Assembly (NCBI RefSeq): GCF_947623445.1
Contig: NC_135241.1
Span: 2,916,501 to 2,980,500 of the forward strand
Source: Clavelina lepadiformis
Lineage: Eukaryota; Chordata; Ascidiacea; Aplousobranchia; Clavelinidae
Direction: 5' to 3'
Length of the DNA: 64,000 bases
A program made the position numbers and the translations under genes. A model generated the notes under the pieces. That model ran no database searches. It saw only the letters and a program-made list of their open reading frames with translations, and was not told the DNA's origin. Positions 45,297 through 57,011 of the stretch are shown in pieces. Every line of letters starts with the position of its first letter. Positions within the stretch are counted from its first letter, which is position 1.

Positions 45297-47588
45297 CTAA
45301 GCTGACGTGAGTGCAAAATTGTAGTTTCGTGGAAGCTCTGGTATTGGAGGAGGTTGATCGGGGATCGGAATATTTTCCAAATCCAACAACCGGAGTTTCA
45401 TTTCCATGCTGAGTAGAAGATCTAAATCCGATTTAGCCTTTGTACTCTTCATATTCTTGCCAAGTAATGTGTTAATGCCATCGGTCCATGTGCACCAGAT
45501 ATCCAAGTTTGGTGCAATGAAGTTAAGAGCCTCTTCTGGGTCGAACAAGATGGAAAATGCGAGCTCTGTCGTGCTTTTATGGGCTCGTGCATGCTTAATG
45601 TGTGGGCAGTGCTTGCCTGTAACTATTTCCTTTATGTCAGCAATCGCTAGTTTCTCAGGCAGTGTCTCGATGCCAGGTGTCACAGTCGAGTCATCAATGT
45701 CACCATAGTGAAAAATTTTGTGATTGGGTGAAAGTCTACAATACCATCTCGACTTATCTCTTCGCTTGTTTGATATCTTATAAAACGCTGTTCCTTCCAC
45801 CAAGCAATTTAAACGTTGTTGCCGTATCAGGTCCATAATCTCGGGTTTTACTTCCTGTTGCAACTCAACAACAGGTTTGGCTTGCGAGTCAAACTGTTCC
45901 TTGTCTAGCCTCTCTTGCTGTCGCTTTTTGAGAATCTCTGAGTAACTAAGGGCTTGCAATTTCTGTTTAAAACCTTCCATCGAAGCAGGCTTGGTGTTCA
46001 AAGCCAACACAATCTGATCATGGACGACACTCATCACTTTATCAAAGTCATCCTTGATGGCGCTCATTTCTTTCCAGGTTTTGTTGAACAACTGTATGCA
46101 GGTGCAATAGAATTCCTCGAATGCGTGATCATGGGTGAAGAACATGGGGTAAAAATGTTGCCCCACTTCGGTTGGTTGTTCCCCGATCTTAAGTATTTCG
46201 CAGAGCAATCTTGTTATACAGACAGAACTCTGGCCAAATGGACATTCATGCTTATCATCACGAGAGCTATTCTCCAAAACCAATTTTATATAATTATCCT
46301 GTTGGTTTCTGGCAAAATAAACCATGAGGTCTAAGGACAAGACACCAGGAGGGGTTTTGTCAAAATCTAAAACAGGATTGTTGGTGTTGATAAAACCTAG
46401 TTTTTTAAAATCGCTAGGGTTGAATGTAATGTGACCCTGAGGCCTTTTGGACACTGGAGACACGTGCTGTGATGTCTCAAAAGCTACATTTCGAAGTTCA
46501 AGAAGTTTCTCTCGTTCCTCTTGCACTGCGGGATCCAGCTTCATCATCATTCTCTCCTCGAGAGTGTTAAACGTGAGGACCTGGAGGACGTGCAATTGAT
46601 GCGCCATCTCGTTTCCGATAGCGGTTGGGGTGCGAATAACATGATTAAGGATGACTGTGCGAAACTGCTTTTGTGCCATCGTGTCAGAAATTTTTCTTCG
46701 GCCACCCACTCTTCCCTTATCGCTCGGCGCTCTCATAAACAAACTATTGATCAGTGCAATGGTGTTTTGTTGGATTTCAGCATTTGATCTTTGCAAATGT
46801 GAGATAAGATTTGAGATGGTGATGGAATCCTGAATTTCGTGATAAAATTTATTACTGTTGACTACAGCACACTCCATAATGCCTAATGAACGTTGGAGTA
46901 TGGTGGCATCCGCATCAGTAATTTTGTTAACTAAGCCAGCTATTTTCTTCAAGAATTCATGTGTTAAAGCATTGTCCCAGTTTACAAAGCCATGATCCAT
47001 CAGCTCCAGAAAGGCAGTTAAAGCATATGCCAGTGTCTCCCCCTGGCATTCTTCCTGTTCCACTTCATGAACAATCCACTGGATTCCTCGCTTTCGGATG
47101 AATTCTTCCGAGAAAGTAGGATCAGCAGAGCTCTCGGATAGTTTCTTCAAAGCCTGCACCTTGTCTGCTAAGCTTGGAGGTTGGTGAAGCGATTTTACAA
47201 TGTGCTCAACCACCTTGCTTGGAGCTAATACAAGTCGCAGTACGGCACCTTGCTTGATCTCATTGCGAGTTTTTTCTGTGATGTACTGCTTGGAATCGGC
47301 ATACTGCAGGGCATAGCAATCGTGATCCGAAACGTTCCAACGCTCACAAACATCTCTGATGCTATCTTTAAGGGACACCTTCTGATTTATTTCAAATAAC
47401 TTTGGTGTTGAATTGGGAATTTCAATGGCAACTTTCAACACATCCCGCCGGGCTTGGGCTAATCTTTGAATGGTGCCAGGGTCAAAATCCTGAAGCATTG
47501 GAACTCCAGCAAACTTGTTATCAGTATGAGACATCCGACTGCTGGTTCGATCCACTTTCTCACCAGCAGCACCAGATTTTGAGGTCAT
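45297..47588 (-). CDS. ELMO: ELMO engulfment and cell motility protein
   Basis: A single 763-codon exon. ELMO proteins bind DOCK-family exchange factors and help activate Rac in phagocytosis and cell migration at the plasma membrane. An N-terminal Ras-binding/armadillo-type region (residues about 50-310) includes YALQYADSKQYITEK and LQRSLGIMECAV. The ELMO domain follows, with KLGFINTNNPVLDF, ENSSRDDKHECPFG and the MFFTHDHAFEEF motif. A PH domain at about 590-715 has RWYCRLSPNHKIFHYGD, ELAFSILFD and NFIAPNLDIWCTWTDG. The C-terminus has RLLDLENIPIPDQPPPIPELP, the proline motif that binds the DOCK SH3 domain. It is about 36 residues longer than human ELMO1 because of an N-terminal Ser/Thr-rich extension. 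A later Met (MSHTDNK) could also start translation. A TTTAG acceptor-like site near 47612 suggests a 5' UTR intron or a trans-splice site. Human ELMO genes have many coding introns; this one has none. Confidence 0.95.
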   Translation of the reverse strand: MTSKSGAAGEKVDRTSSRMSHTDNKFAGVPMLQDFDPGTIQRLAQARRDVLKVAIEIPNSTPKLFEINQKVSLKDSIRDVCERWNVSDHDCYALQYADSKQYITEKTRNEIKQGAVLRLVLAPSKVVEHIVKSLHQPPSLADKVQALKKLSESSADPTFSEEFIRKRGIQWIVHEVEQEECQGETLAYALTAFLELMDHGFVNWDNALTHEFLKKIAGLVNKITDADATILQRSLGIMECAVVNSNKFYHEIQDSITISNLISHLQRSNAEIQQNTIALINSLFMRAPSDKGRVGGRRKISDTMAQKQFRTVILNHVIRTPTAIGNEMAHQLHVLQVLTFNTLEERMMMKLDPAVQEEREKLLELRNVAFETSQHVSPVSKRPQGHITFNPSDFKKLGFINTNNPVLDFDKTPPGVLSLDLMVYFARNQQDNYIKLVLENSSRDDKHECPFGQSSVCITRLLCEILKIGEQPTEVGQHFYPMFFTHDHAFEEFYCTCIQLFNKTWKEMSAIKDDFDKVMSVVHDQIVLALNTKPASMEGFKQKLQALSYSEILKKRQQERLDKEQFDSQAKPVVELQQEVKPEIMDLIRQQRLNCLVEGTAFYKISNKRRDKSRWYCRLSPNHKIFHYGDIDDSTVTPGIETLPEKLAIADIKEIVTGKHCPHIKHARAHKSTTELAFSILFDPEEALNFIAPNLDIWCTWTDGINTLLGKNMKSTKAKSDLDLLLSMEMKLRLLDLENIPIPDQPPPIPELPRNYNFALTSA

Positions 47589-48882
47589 TATTAATTTTTA
47601 ATTCTAAATCCTAAATTACAAGAGAAAAAGCATGTTTAGGAATTATTTATAGCAGGCAGGGATTGCAACACTGAAGTTTTTCACTCAACAGACGCGTCCT
47701 GGCAGTAAACATAAATTTACACATCTTAGAACCCAGTATTGCCATCAGCTTGTCAGAAGTTGTGGATTTCAAAAGAAAAGTCACGTTTATGCAATCACGT
47801 GATGTCACATCACAGACATGTGATCAGTAATAATAATGTCAAAAAATCACTTCCCATTTCACACCAATGCATTTGTACAGTTAAACAGCATAAAATGCCT
47901 AATTATTTAATCACGCACCATAAATTTATGCAAGTTGAATACACAGTAAGAGAACACTAAAAAGAATTTTAATAAAATTTAATACCTTAAATTTGTAGTA
48001 GTATTCCGTAATATAGTCTTAAAAACTTTTTAATTCCGCAAGTACGTAAATATTAGCTGCTTAAATACACTGTAATTCATTGGATATATCCAAATCCTTA
48101 ATGTAGATACTATCATGGGGTGTTAAAACTCTTGCCTGATATTAAACCATGAAAAATATTGCAAGGGTTTAATAAATACAATTTGATACAGTCTTGTTTT
48201 ATCACTAAGTCTTGCGGCAATTATAAACGAAATAGACAATAGAAGTTTTACCATTTATAATGGCTAAACAAACAAAATATAAAACTTTAGAATCATACAA
48301 AATTGTTTGAATACTCAATCGAAATCATCAACTAAGCCATACAATCGAAACAGTTATACATACAACTGTGATCTGTGAATATATATATATATATATATAT
48401 ATATGCCAGGATAATCATAACACATTTTTGCATTGGTCAGTAATCAACTTGAAAACAACAACAGCAACTTGAAAATATGTATAACAGCTGATGGCAACAT
48501 GCACTCTTACCAAAGACACGACATAATGATGATGCTCAGAACAAGACTGATGGTGGAAGGTTTTTCAAAGTTGTTATTACACTAAACATCTATCAAATGT
48601 AATCTCACACTTCAGTGTGCAAAATGCATTACACAATAAATACAAATCTTGCTACTGTAACAGACTTAGGTAAAGGCAAGTTTACAAAAGCCGGCAACAA
48701 AGGTTCAATGGTACCAGAAAAACGCAAAACGTTTAAAAGAAAGATGCAGTTAATGGCACTGTCTGAAGCGTAGATGAGAGTGTCCACAAGGTCCATGATA
48801 AGGAATACGTTCTTTAATTCACTTAATTATTACTGATTTTAACTTGTTAAAAACAAACACCAATTTACATCAGTAGTTGAAC
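47589..48882. other. Intergenic region between ELMO and NUP153
   Basis: Upstream of ELMO at 47790-47830 is a cluster of E-box-like sites (TCACGTGATG, ACATGTGATC), which may belong to the ELMO promoter. The rest is the NUP153 3' UTR, including sequence shared with the chimeric gene (48.74-48.88 kb), and an (AT)13 microsatellite at 48379-48404. No gene was seen. Confidence 0.6.
48379..48404. repeat. (AT)13 microsatellite
   Basis: Twenty-six bases of uninterrupted AT dinucleotides. Confidence 0.9.
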
Positions 48883-51800
48883 TTATTTTCTCAGTCTACG
48901 AGTAGCTCTTCGCATAGGACGATTTTGTACAGGGGTAGTTGCTCGATTCTGTTTGTTAGGATCACTTTGACCAATACTAAACATACCCCCTGCATTTGGC
49001 GCCGGAGATGCACCCAGGGTACTTCCAAATGCTGGCGTGGGTAATGATGGGTTGGCATTAAACTGAAAACCGGTGCTTGTTGAATCTGGTTTCGGAGGAT
49101 TGCTGCTGCCGGCTCCAAACTGAAACGTTCCGGGTGTTGATGAAAATGCTGGTTTATTTTGGGCACCACTGAAGTTAAATCCTGATGTAGAAGCAGATGG
49201 ATTAGAAAACACCGACTGATTTTGGCCACTATTTCCAAAACTAAATGCTTTTGCTGGTGTAGCAGTCTGAGCTGGATTAGAGGCAAATTGGAAACCTGTT
49301 TGAGCTGGTTCAGCAGATGCTCCAAAATTGAAGGTTGGCTTGGGAACCGACTGTGATGTGCTAAACATACCGCTGCCTTTTTGTGTAGTTGTAGATGAGG
49401 AGGCATTAGAGCCAAATGAAAACCCAGTAGCCGGTGCAGTTGTGCTTCCGAAGACCGGAGGTTTATCTATTGTAGGGTTGGAAGCTGGTGCAGCTGCTTT
49501 ACCAAACATACCATTTGAAGGTGCAGTAGAAGCTGGAGTAGATCCGAACGAAAACCCAAGTTTAGTAGGTTGGCTGCTGTCATTCACAGTGGAGCCACTT
49601 GCATTGGAGGTGGGAGTTTTTCCAAAGGAAAATGAAGGCGGTGTTGCTGATGATTGCGGTGGGGCTCCAAAAGATGACTGCGTTGAACTAAAACCAGAAA
49701 ATAATGCGGGCTTTGCTGCTGTTGTTGTTGTAGTAACCACAGATGAAGCTGGTTTTGTCACACTTCCAAACAGAAATGGTGGTGCGGTTGACGGAGTTTG
49801 GGTAGTAGATGTGGCGGGTTTTTGTGCATTTAACGTTGCACCAAAGCCTTCAGATGTTTGTTTTGCTCCTACATTAAATCCTGCAAATGCAGGTTTTTGT
49901 TGCACAGCTTGTGTGGTTTTTGGAGCAGTGAGGGTGAATCCTGTAACTAGAGAGGCAGTGGAACCAGTCTGAGTGTTAAGATTGCCTCCTACGCCAAATG
50001 TTGGCAACTTAGCAGAAATTACTGTACTGTCAGTTTCATCAAGATTTCTCTTTTTGGTGACAGAATACGCAGTTGGCTGACTTGAGACAGATGTTGGGGT
50101 GCCAAATGATGGTGTGGTAGATGCTGGCTTAGTAGAAGTTTTAGGTGCTCCGAACAAGAGTTGAGAGATAGCACCAGGACTGCTTGAGACTGCAGTAGTC
50201 ACAAAACTAGCAACAGGTTTAGGCTCTTCTTTGCTAACAGAAGGCTGCTGAACTCCAAACTTAATACCAGCTGGGAAGCTTGGGGCAATACTTGTGACAA
50301 TTTTATTTTCGGAGGTAGCAGCAGTGACGGATTCTTCGCTTGAAGTAGTCGTTGGTTTGGTTTCGGGTTTTGTAGGTATTCCAAATTTAACCACATTAGA
50401 TGATGTACTTCCAAATTTAAATGTTGATTTTTGAAAATTTGCAGAAGAATCGTTCTTCAAATCAGTGCGTGGGCTTTCACATGCAACACACTTTGTGCGT
50501 TCGGCATCATTTGGTACAAGACATACTTTGCAATCCCACTTTGATGACTTGCTTTGATTAATTCCGAAAACAATACCTGATGCTGGGCCTTTCTTGTCAC
50601 TTTTAGATTCAGATCCAGGCTTTGGGGTGGTACAAGCTTCGCAGTTCATCCTACTTTGATCATTTGTTATCAAACAGGTTGGGCATTCCCATTTGTTTTT
50701 ATCTGAGAAATTAACGAGAGATTTTACGATTGGAGATGACGTAGGCGCTCCAAATGAAAACGACGACTTTGCTGATGGTTTAAAGTTAGCCAAGTTGCTT
50801 GTGAAAGTAGTTGAAGACTTTGTCTGCGATGCTGGTGCGCCAAACGTAAATGGTTTAGAATCAGAACCTGAGGCTAAACTGGCACCTGGCTTAGGAGTTT
50901 CGCAGGCTTCACACTTACTACGACTGTTATCATTCATAATCATGCAGGTTCCGCATTCCCATCTATCTTTTTGCTTTTGAAATATGCTACTCAAAGGCGG
51001 TTGACTTGACTGTGATCCTGGCTTGGGTGTTTGACAAGCTTCACATTTTGTCTGCGAATTATCATTCATAATCATGCAGGTACCACATTCCCATTTACCT
51101 GCAGGTTTCTTAAACAATTCACTCAACGGCTTGCTATCAGCTTTGGAAGACTTTGCTTCGGGTTTTGGTGTTTGACAAGCTTCACATTTGTCACGATCAT
51201 TGCTGTTCATAATCATGCAAGTTCCACATTCCCATTTGTCCTTTGATTTTCCAAATACTTCACTCAGTGGTGGCTTTGATATAGCAGAACTAGTTGTGCT
51301 GACAGCTGTCGCCCGAGCTAACGGTGTTTTTGAAATCTTATCTCCTTTACCCAAAATATCCATCACACTGCCTGCTTTGACTGGAGTAAAATCTTGGGTC
51401 TTCGTTTGAATGCTTTTGGTAGTGTGTGCTGATGAAGACTGGTCCATACTCTTCTGAGTTGTTCTGGAAAGACTTGCAGCTTTACTTGATGCATCGGGGG
51501 GTGATTTAAATGGAAATGTCACTGAGGACTTCTGAGGAGTGGGTTGGGATTTCTTCACAGGGGATGGTCGAGGAGCAGGAGGAGAAAACACAAATTCTAG
51601 ATCAAAATGATCTTTTTGCTCCACTCCCTCTTTTCCTTTAACTAAATTAATCTTGCTCAATTTTGGAGGTGCAGGTGTAGAAGTGTTGCCAGGACCGTTA
51701 AAATCAAAGGAAGGAAGTGTTGGTATGTTCATAGTTATGTTGGGAACTGGCGGCAAGACGTTCTTCTCCGGAGTTTGTGAAATAGCAGAATAATGTCCAA

Positions 51801-53294
51801 CTGCTCGTCGCTGATGTTTCATTTTGCCTCCACCACCGCCACTGGATGCCTCATAATTGTGCTTCAGGCCTTCAGAAGATGAGTAAGTGGCAACAACGGC
51901 AGGCTGTCCTCTGTGTATAACATGGTCCTTTGTAGATGATGCCAAATTCCTTGCAGTCTGCCGGCTCTCCGAGACAAAATTTTTCACAATCGATTTAGTG
52001 ACCAGACTGTTGTCGAGTGGCATCTTTGCAGATGTGGTAACAATTGCACTACTAACAGAAGTAAGGCCTTTTGTCGGGGGAACACGCTTTTTCTGTGGAC
52101 TGTTAATACTGTGATCCATGGTCCTTTTCCTGTGTGCTCGAGCCATGAAGGAAGTGGGTGTTCTTGTATCAGGAGGAGGAATCTTCTTCAGATCACGAAG
52201 AGGAGTAGACATTTTTTCTAAAGTCTGCATTATTTTTCGTGCTGTGGAACTCAGAGCCCCTGTAAATTGTGACGACGACTTCTGGCCAGAAGTTTTCGTT
52301 TTATTTGAAGAACTTCCTTGGACTTTAGTAATTTTTGGAATTCTGCAAAAACATTTTTACCAGTGTTATTATCAAAAGATATTCAAGTACAGAGAAATAG
52401 TCCAATCAGCAGACATTTAATTCTTTCATATCCTTGCTTTCGCATAAACACCAAATCTTAGACAAGCGTAAATTTCGTTGTATGATATATATATATAGGC
52501 CAGTGTTTTTATATCTTAGCTCTGGCCTCTGGACCAAGTACTTGTTGAAAATTGAAATTAATATTTTTCAGCATAAATCAGTAAAATGAACTTCGAGAAT
52601 TATACAAAAGCCATTCATTAATTAGCATTTATTCAACCATATATACTACTTTTTGTATATTGCATATTCAGCTAAATATTATGAGTAGTTAAAAAAATAG
52701 TGGGCATTGTTACTACCAAGGAGCTTATTTATATTTATTAAAGTGCTCCGTAAGTGATTTTGAAATATCTCTTAGTTTGCAGTTGTACGAATGCGAGACA
52801 ATTTTTTTCATGTCTGTGATAAGCAACCAGCTTTTACCTATCTAACAAACCCACTTTCAAAAAAATCCTAAAATCCACGAAGTTTTTTGCTTCGCAATTA
52901 ATCTGAATTTAACATAAAATAGCAATTTTTCTCATTGGACTGCACCACTACACATATATACAGTAGATACATACATTCAAGAGATATATTTTGTATATAT
53001 AAGCTAATATCAAACTTTAGCATTTCAGGTTATAGATAATTTCATAAAATGTTCAAGATTGATAACAAACCACCTGTATGGAGAGGATGTACTCATTGCA
53101 CCACCATATTGTACACGACCAGAATAAAATGAGCTAGGAGATGTGCCAACTGTAGGAGACTTTGAAATGGAAGGGGCAGGACTTGAAAATGATGAGAGAT
53201 TAAATGCGGGTTGCTTATCACTAAATGCTGTTGGTTGCTGACGGCTATTGCTTTTTGAGCTCCATATTTTTCGTAAAAAGTTGTTTTGTTCCAT
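48883..53294 (-). CDS. NUP153: Nuclear pore complex protein NUP153
   Basis: Two coding exons, 53294-53074 and 52342-48883, join in phase to 1226 aa. NUP153 sits on the nuclear basket and takes part in pore assembly and in importin- and Ran-dependent transport. The N-terminal part keeps family motifs: FYSGRVQYGGA (exon 1), LSSTARKIMQTLEKMSTPL, SSGGGGGKMK and TLPSFDFN. Five RanBP2-type zinc fingers lie at about residues 440-698 (50470-51245): W.C..C, about ten residues with a central Asn, then C..C. Fingers 1-3 are nearly identical. After them comes an FG-repeat domain (FSFG, GFSFG, FGAP motifs) to about residue 1200. The protein ends RPMRRATRRLRK, the basic tail that in vertebrates binds importin alpha. 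Almost the whole protein is one exon. Parts of this gene have been copied in inverted orientation at 37.2-37.9 and 39.66-40.0 kb. Confidence 0.96.
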
Positions 53295-55945
53295 GGTTAT
53301 TTTGTAACTATACAAATGATAACAATCTGTGCTCTAATACAAGTTGGTTGAGGTTGAGCCTATAACTAAAAACCTGTGAAACGAAAAAAAACATCTTGTT
53401 AAAACAATGTAAGACTGTTAAAACATGTATATACTTTGGTAAAACACAATATAAACGTTACATAACATTTCCATAAGTTTTATAAACTTGATCGAGATGA
53501 ATATGATAATGAAGTCTAGTCTGCGAGCATAACAATATTCAGGCAGTGTTGTCAACTAGCTGGCATGCATAGAAAAGCACAATTAAGTGCAACATTCAAT
53601 AGTGCACATCAGGCGCATTAATGCTCACAATAATGAATAAATATGCACTTAAATCTAACTGAATTTCTGTATGCACTGAATGAATAGTGGACAAACAGTT
53701 TATGTATTTTGTAAAGTTGACAACGGCTGTAAAGGAGCTCCTTAAAGTACCATAACTTAATTAAAGTGCACACTTAAAGTGTACAGCACCAATAGGTCTT
53801 TTGCAAACACAAGATCTTCATAAAAAGCTTAAAATTGTAATCTGGTAAGTGCATTTCTGCACTGAACCTGAAAGAGGCTACCTAGTTTTTATTTCACAGT
53901 GCTTTGAATTCCATGCATTGGTTTTATTTGACATGTGGTCCTGTTACGTGGTCAGCGTAGCATGCGACGTGAAATGCTTTAAAGTCTGTGTGGTATCTGT
54001 GACACGTTAAACATTTAATTTTGTCTTGCATTTAAAAGCAAAGTTTTAATTATAGGCTAGCAGTAAATATGAATCGAATTACTTTAATTACACCTGTCGT
54101 ATTTAATTTATTGGATCTCACTAAACACCTGAAAGGGCCGAAACGAAGAAAATAGACCTACAGTTAGAAAACATTGTTTTCGATTTACCCCTTTGAAAAA
54201 AAAGCCTTATGCACCGGGCATATATCTGGTGCACAAAATTGGTCATAAAAAGTTACTTTGTATAAGCTAAGTAATTCCCAAACAGGGATATGTGGTGCAC
54301 ATTAGTGCTTATCAGTGCACAATTTTTGCTGCCTTACTGGTGCACACCAGTCTTTCAATATTACGCTGTCCGGTGCACAAAAAAACTTACATTCCATACT
54401 GGGCCTTTAAGGCTGGTGTGTCCTTATTTTTTCACTCTTCAGGTCTCTTTTATCACTAATCCCTTCCATTTCTTTCACCCCTCAAATTCTTTTTATTGAC
54501 CCTGCTAAGGGTGAACAGTATACCGGTTAAGAAACGCTGTTTCAAACTATCTGACTTAGCCAGTTAGCTTACTGACCATATATAGGCCTGTTGCCTATAC
54601 TGTTATACGATTACGGTATGATGTAGGATATTGTATTAACCTTCCGCTTTTCCTTCGTTCAGTTGAATGAGCATGTCTAAATTTCAGACAAAAAACGTTT
54701 TATACACTCATTTGGAAACAGCATAGGAAGTAACTGTTACACCTAATCCTCACAAAACGTTCAAAATTCCAACGCAATTTCGTCTCGTTTCCGTTTCAAC
54801 ACCTCCCCGCCGCACATCACGCTTCACTGCATCGTTTATGATTTCATCGAGACTCTCATACACCGCAACGTGGATGGCAAAAAATTACGCAACTAGCATT
54901 TCTATTTTACAAAATGTTCATTATGAAATAACCAAACATAAAAATTATAAAACAAAGGATTTAAATAAATTTTAAAGGCTTTATAATTTAATTGATTCTA
55001 AAACGATATTGAAGTACCGTGTACTTAAATTTGTTTTTTACTGTTGTTATTTAGTTGAAATCACTTTGTAGGGTAATCTGTTTGTTCACAAAAACATTAC
55101 AGTTATTAAATATTTTAACACTGAAATGTAATAACAACTGCAGAATTGAGTTTATCAAGTTAAATTTTTTCAACAGTTACTGCACTTTGTACACATTATC
55201 TTCAATATACTAAGGTAGCCTACAGTAACCTACAGTAGCCAGTACAATGCAGTAGTAAGATTTCTGTAACTTTGCCAAAAAAATTAAAAATTCGTGCAGT
55301 GCAAAGCGGAAACGGGGAATCGGGGATCTCCTTCGCTTCACTATCAGTAGCGAAGTGACGTGGCTGTATAATCAGTTTGTGACTGTTAAAGTGCTATCCG
55401 AGAAATATTTCAATTTTATAAGCGATATTAGCTTGCAATGATGCCGTTTTTGCTATCTAATTTCAGATGGTGACATAATATTGAATTTGTTATATTTACA
55501 AAATTTTAGAAAGGCAGATAGCCTACCTAGCCTGTAGCGCTGTACCGGTAGCTCTGTTAAGTGCAACCAATAATGGCAAGTGTGTGTGTGCAAAAATGCT
55601 TGGACGCACTTGGGGAACACAGTTTACACGGTTCCACTAATTCAGGCCGTAAATGAGTTGAAAATTGTGTGCGTATAAGCTTAAACTCTGTATCCAAGTC
55701 AGTAAGCTCAAAATTTCACACCGTAGGTGCGCCATTGTCTGATTGTAGATCATGGCAAATAATATCAGGTGCGCCTTTGCCAAACTCTGCAGGCAGGTAC
55801 GTAAAATGTGAGGCCAGCTACATCTACATTCGAGCTGTTTCCGTCGATTAATTGGTTGAGTCTGTTTATACCAGTGGTATCCAAACTTTTTTGGAATCAC
55901 GAGTTACATATGGCTTATATATATTAGTACAATGGGCCATAGTGG

Positions 55946-56160
55946 GAAGTGTGGCATCTGAACGCACTAGGTTCATCAACATGCATGCCAAACGTTTGTA
56001 TCTTCATGCTAACTTATAATAAATGAACAAAAAAAATGGCTGCTTAAATGCCAATTTATAATAAATCAACAAAGATTTACTGGTTCAGTGCACGACATCA
56101 CACCACAATTTTGGTCTTTGCATGCACAAGTTCTCGTTGAAAAATGCTGTATTTTCCATT
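55946..56160 (+). repeat. Dispersed repeat, copy B
   Basis: The upstream half (GTGTGGCAT.TGAA.GCA to TTTGTATCTTCA) matches 56609-56672. The downstream half matches 35301-35418 and 56671-56786. A short internal duplication gives two TTATAATAAAT blocks. Confidence 0.6.
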
Positions 56161-56608
56161 CTGGACAATGGGTCAATTGCCAGGTCAACAAGATTGATCA
56201 ACAAAACAAGTTCTTAAATATACGTAATGTGAAATGTAGTCTACTTAGTCATTTGGGCACTTTACTAATAAAGTACTTAATGGTTTGAACTCATAAAATT
56301 ATTAAAAAATAATGTTTTAGTAGCCTGTGGAAAATATATTTGAGCACTAATCTGCGAAAGTAAAGAAATGCAGAAGCAACAACACTAATCTGCAAATAAA
56401 CGGCAATTAGGGGGTAGCCTGCAAATTAAGATATATGTCAATTTTCAATTTGAAATGTCAAGAATAAATTACCCTTAATACTTAAATTTCCTAAATTTCA
56501 GTCAGCAAAGTAAAAGCAAATAAAAAGGGCATTCGTAGTTTTGATCTACTTCATCACTTCCACAAATTAGGGTTTACCTATATAGGTAAATAGGTATTTA
56601 CTATATAG

Positions 56609-56786
56609 TAGAAAGTGTGGCATATGAATGCATAGGATGCATCAACGTGCACATCAAACTTTTGTATCTTCACACCAATTTATAATAAATATGCGTAAAC
56701 AAAGAATTAAGGCTTCAATGTTCGCCATCACGCCAAAATTTGTGCCTTTCCACGCACGATTTCCCGTCGTGCCGTAATTTCCAATT
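56609..56786 (+). repeat. Dispersed repeat, copy C
   Basis: Same block order as copies A and B, ending CCGTAATTTCCAATTA. It lies about 230 bp upstream of the MCTP start codon, so it may overlap its promoter or 5' UTR. Confidence 0.6.
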
Positions 56787-57011
56787 ATTTACCAAAATAA
56801 AACAAAAACTGGTGGTGGATAAATACCCTAACAATTTTTTATTGGACATGCTGCAATAATGTATATATATAACAAAGCTTTTACCACTTCTTGTAGACTC
56901 ATGGGTCTGTTTAGTGCTTAATTCATCTCACTTATAAACTACAACTGTTGATTAGCTGGCCTACAGTTGTATTGAAAGGCATTAATCAGTAGCAAACTTT
57001 ATTGCTATACA

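Larger units (their letters stand above)
53295..57011. other. Divergent intergenic region (NUP153 / MCTP)
   Basis: This is probably the promoter region of both genes. It contains a cluster of GTGCAC-containing motifs (53.57-54.39 kb), dispersed-repeat copies B and C, and a fragment at about 55872 that resembles a hAT end (CAGTGGTATCCAAAC). The short frames here have no family signal. Confidence 0.5.

Noticed and set aside
49328..49972. 214-codon plus-strand frame antisense to NUP153
   Set aside because: A mirror of the low-complexity FG-repeat coding strand. Such long antisense frames are expected there.
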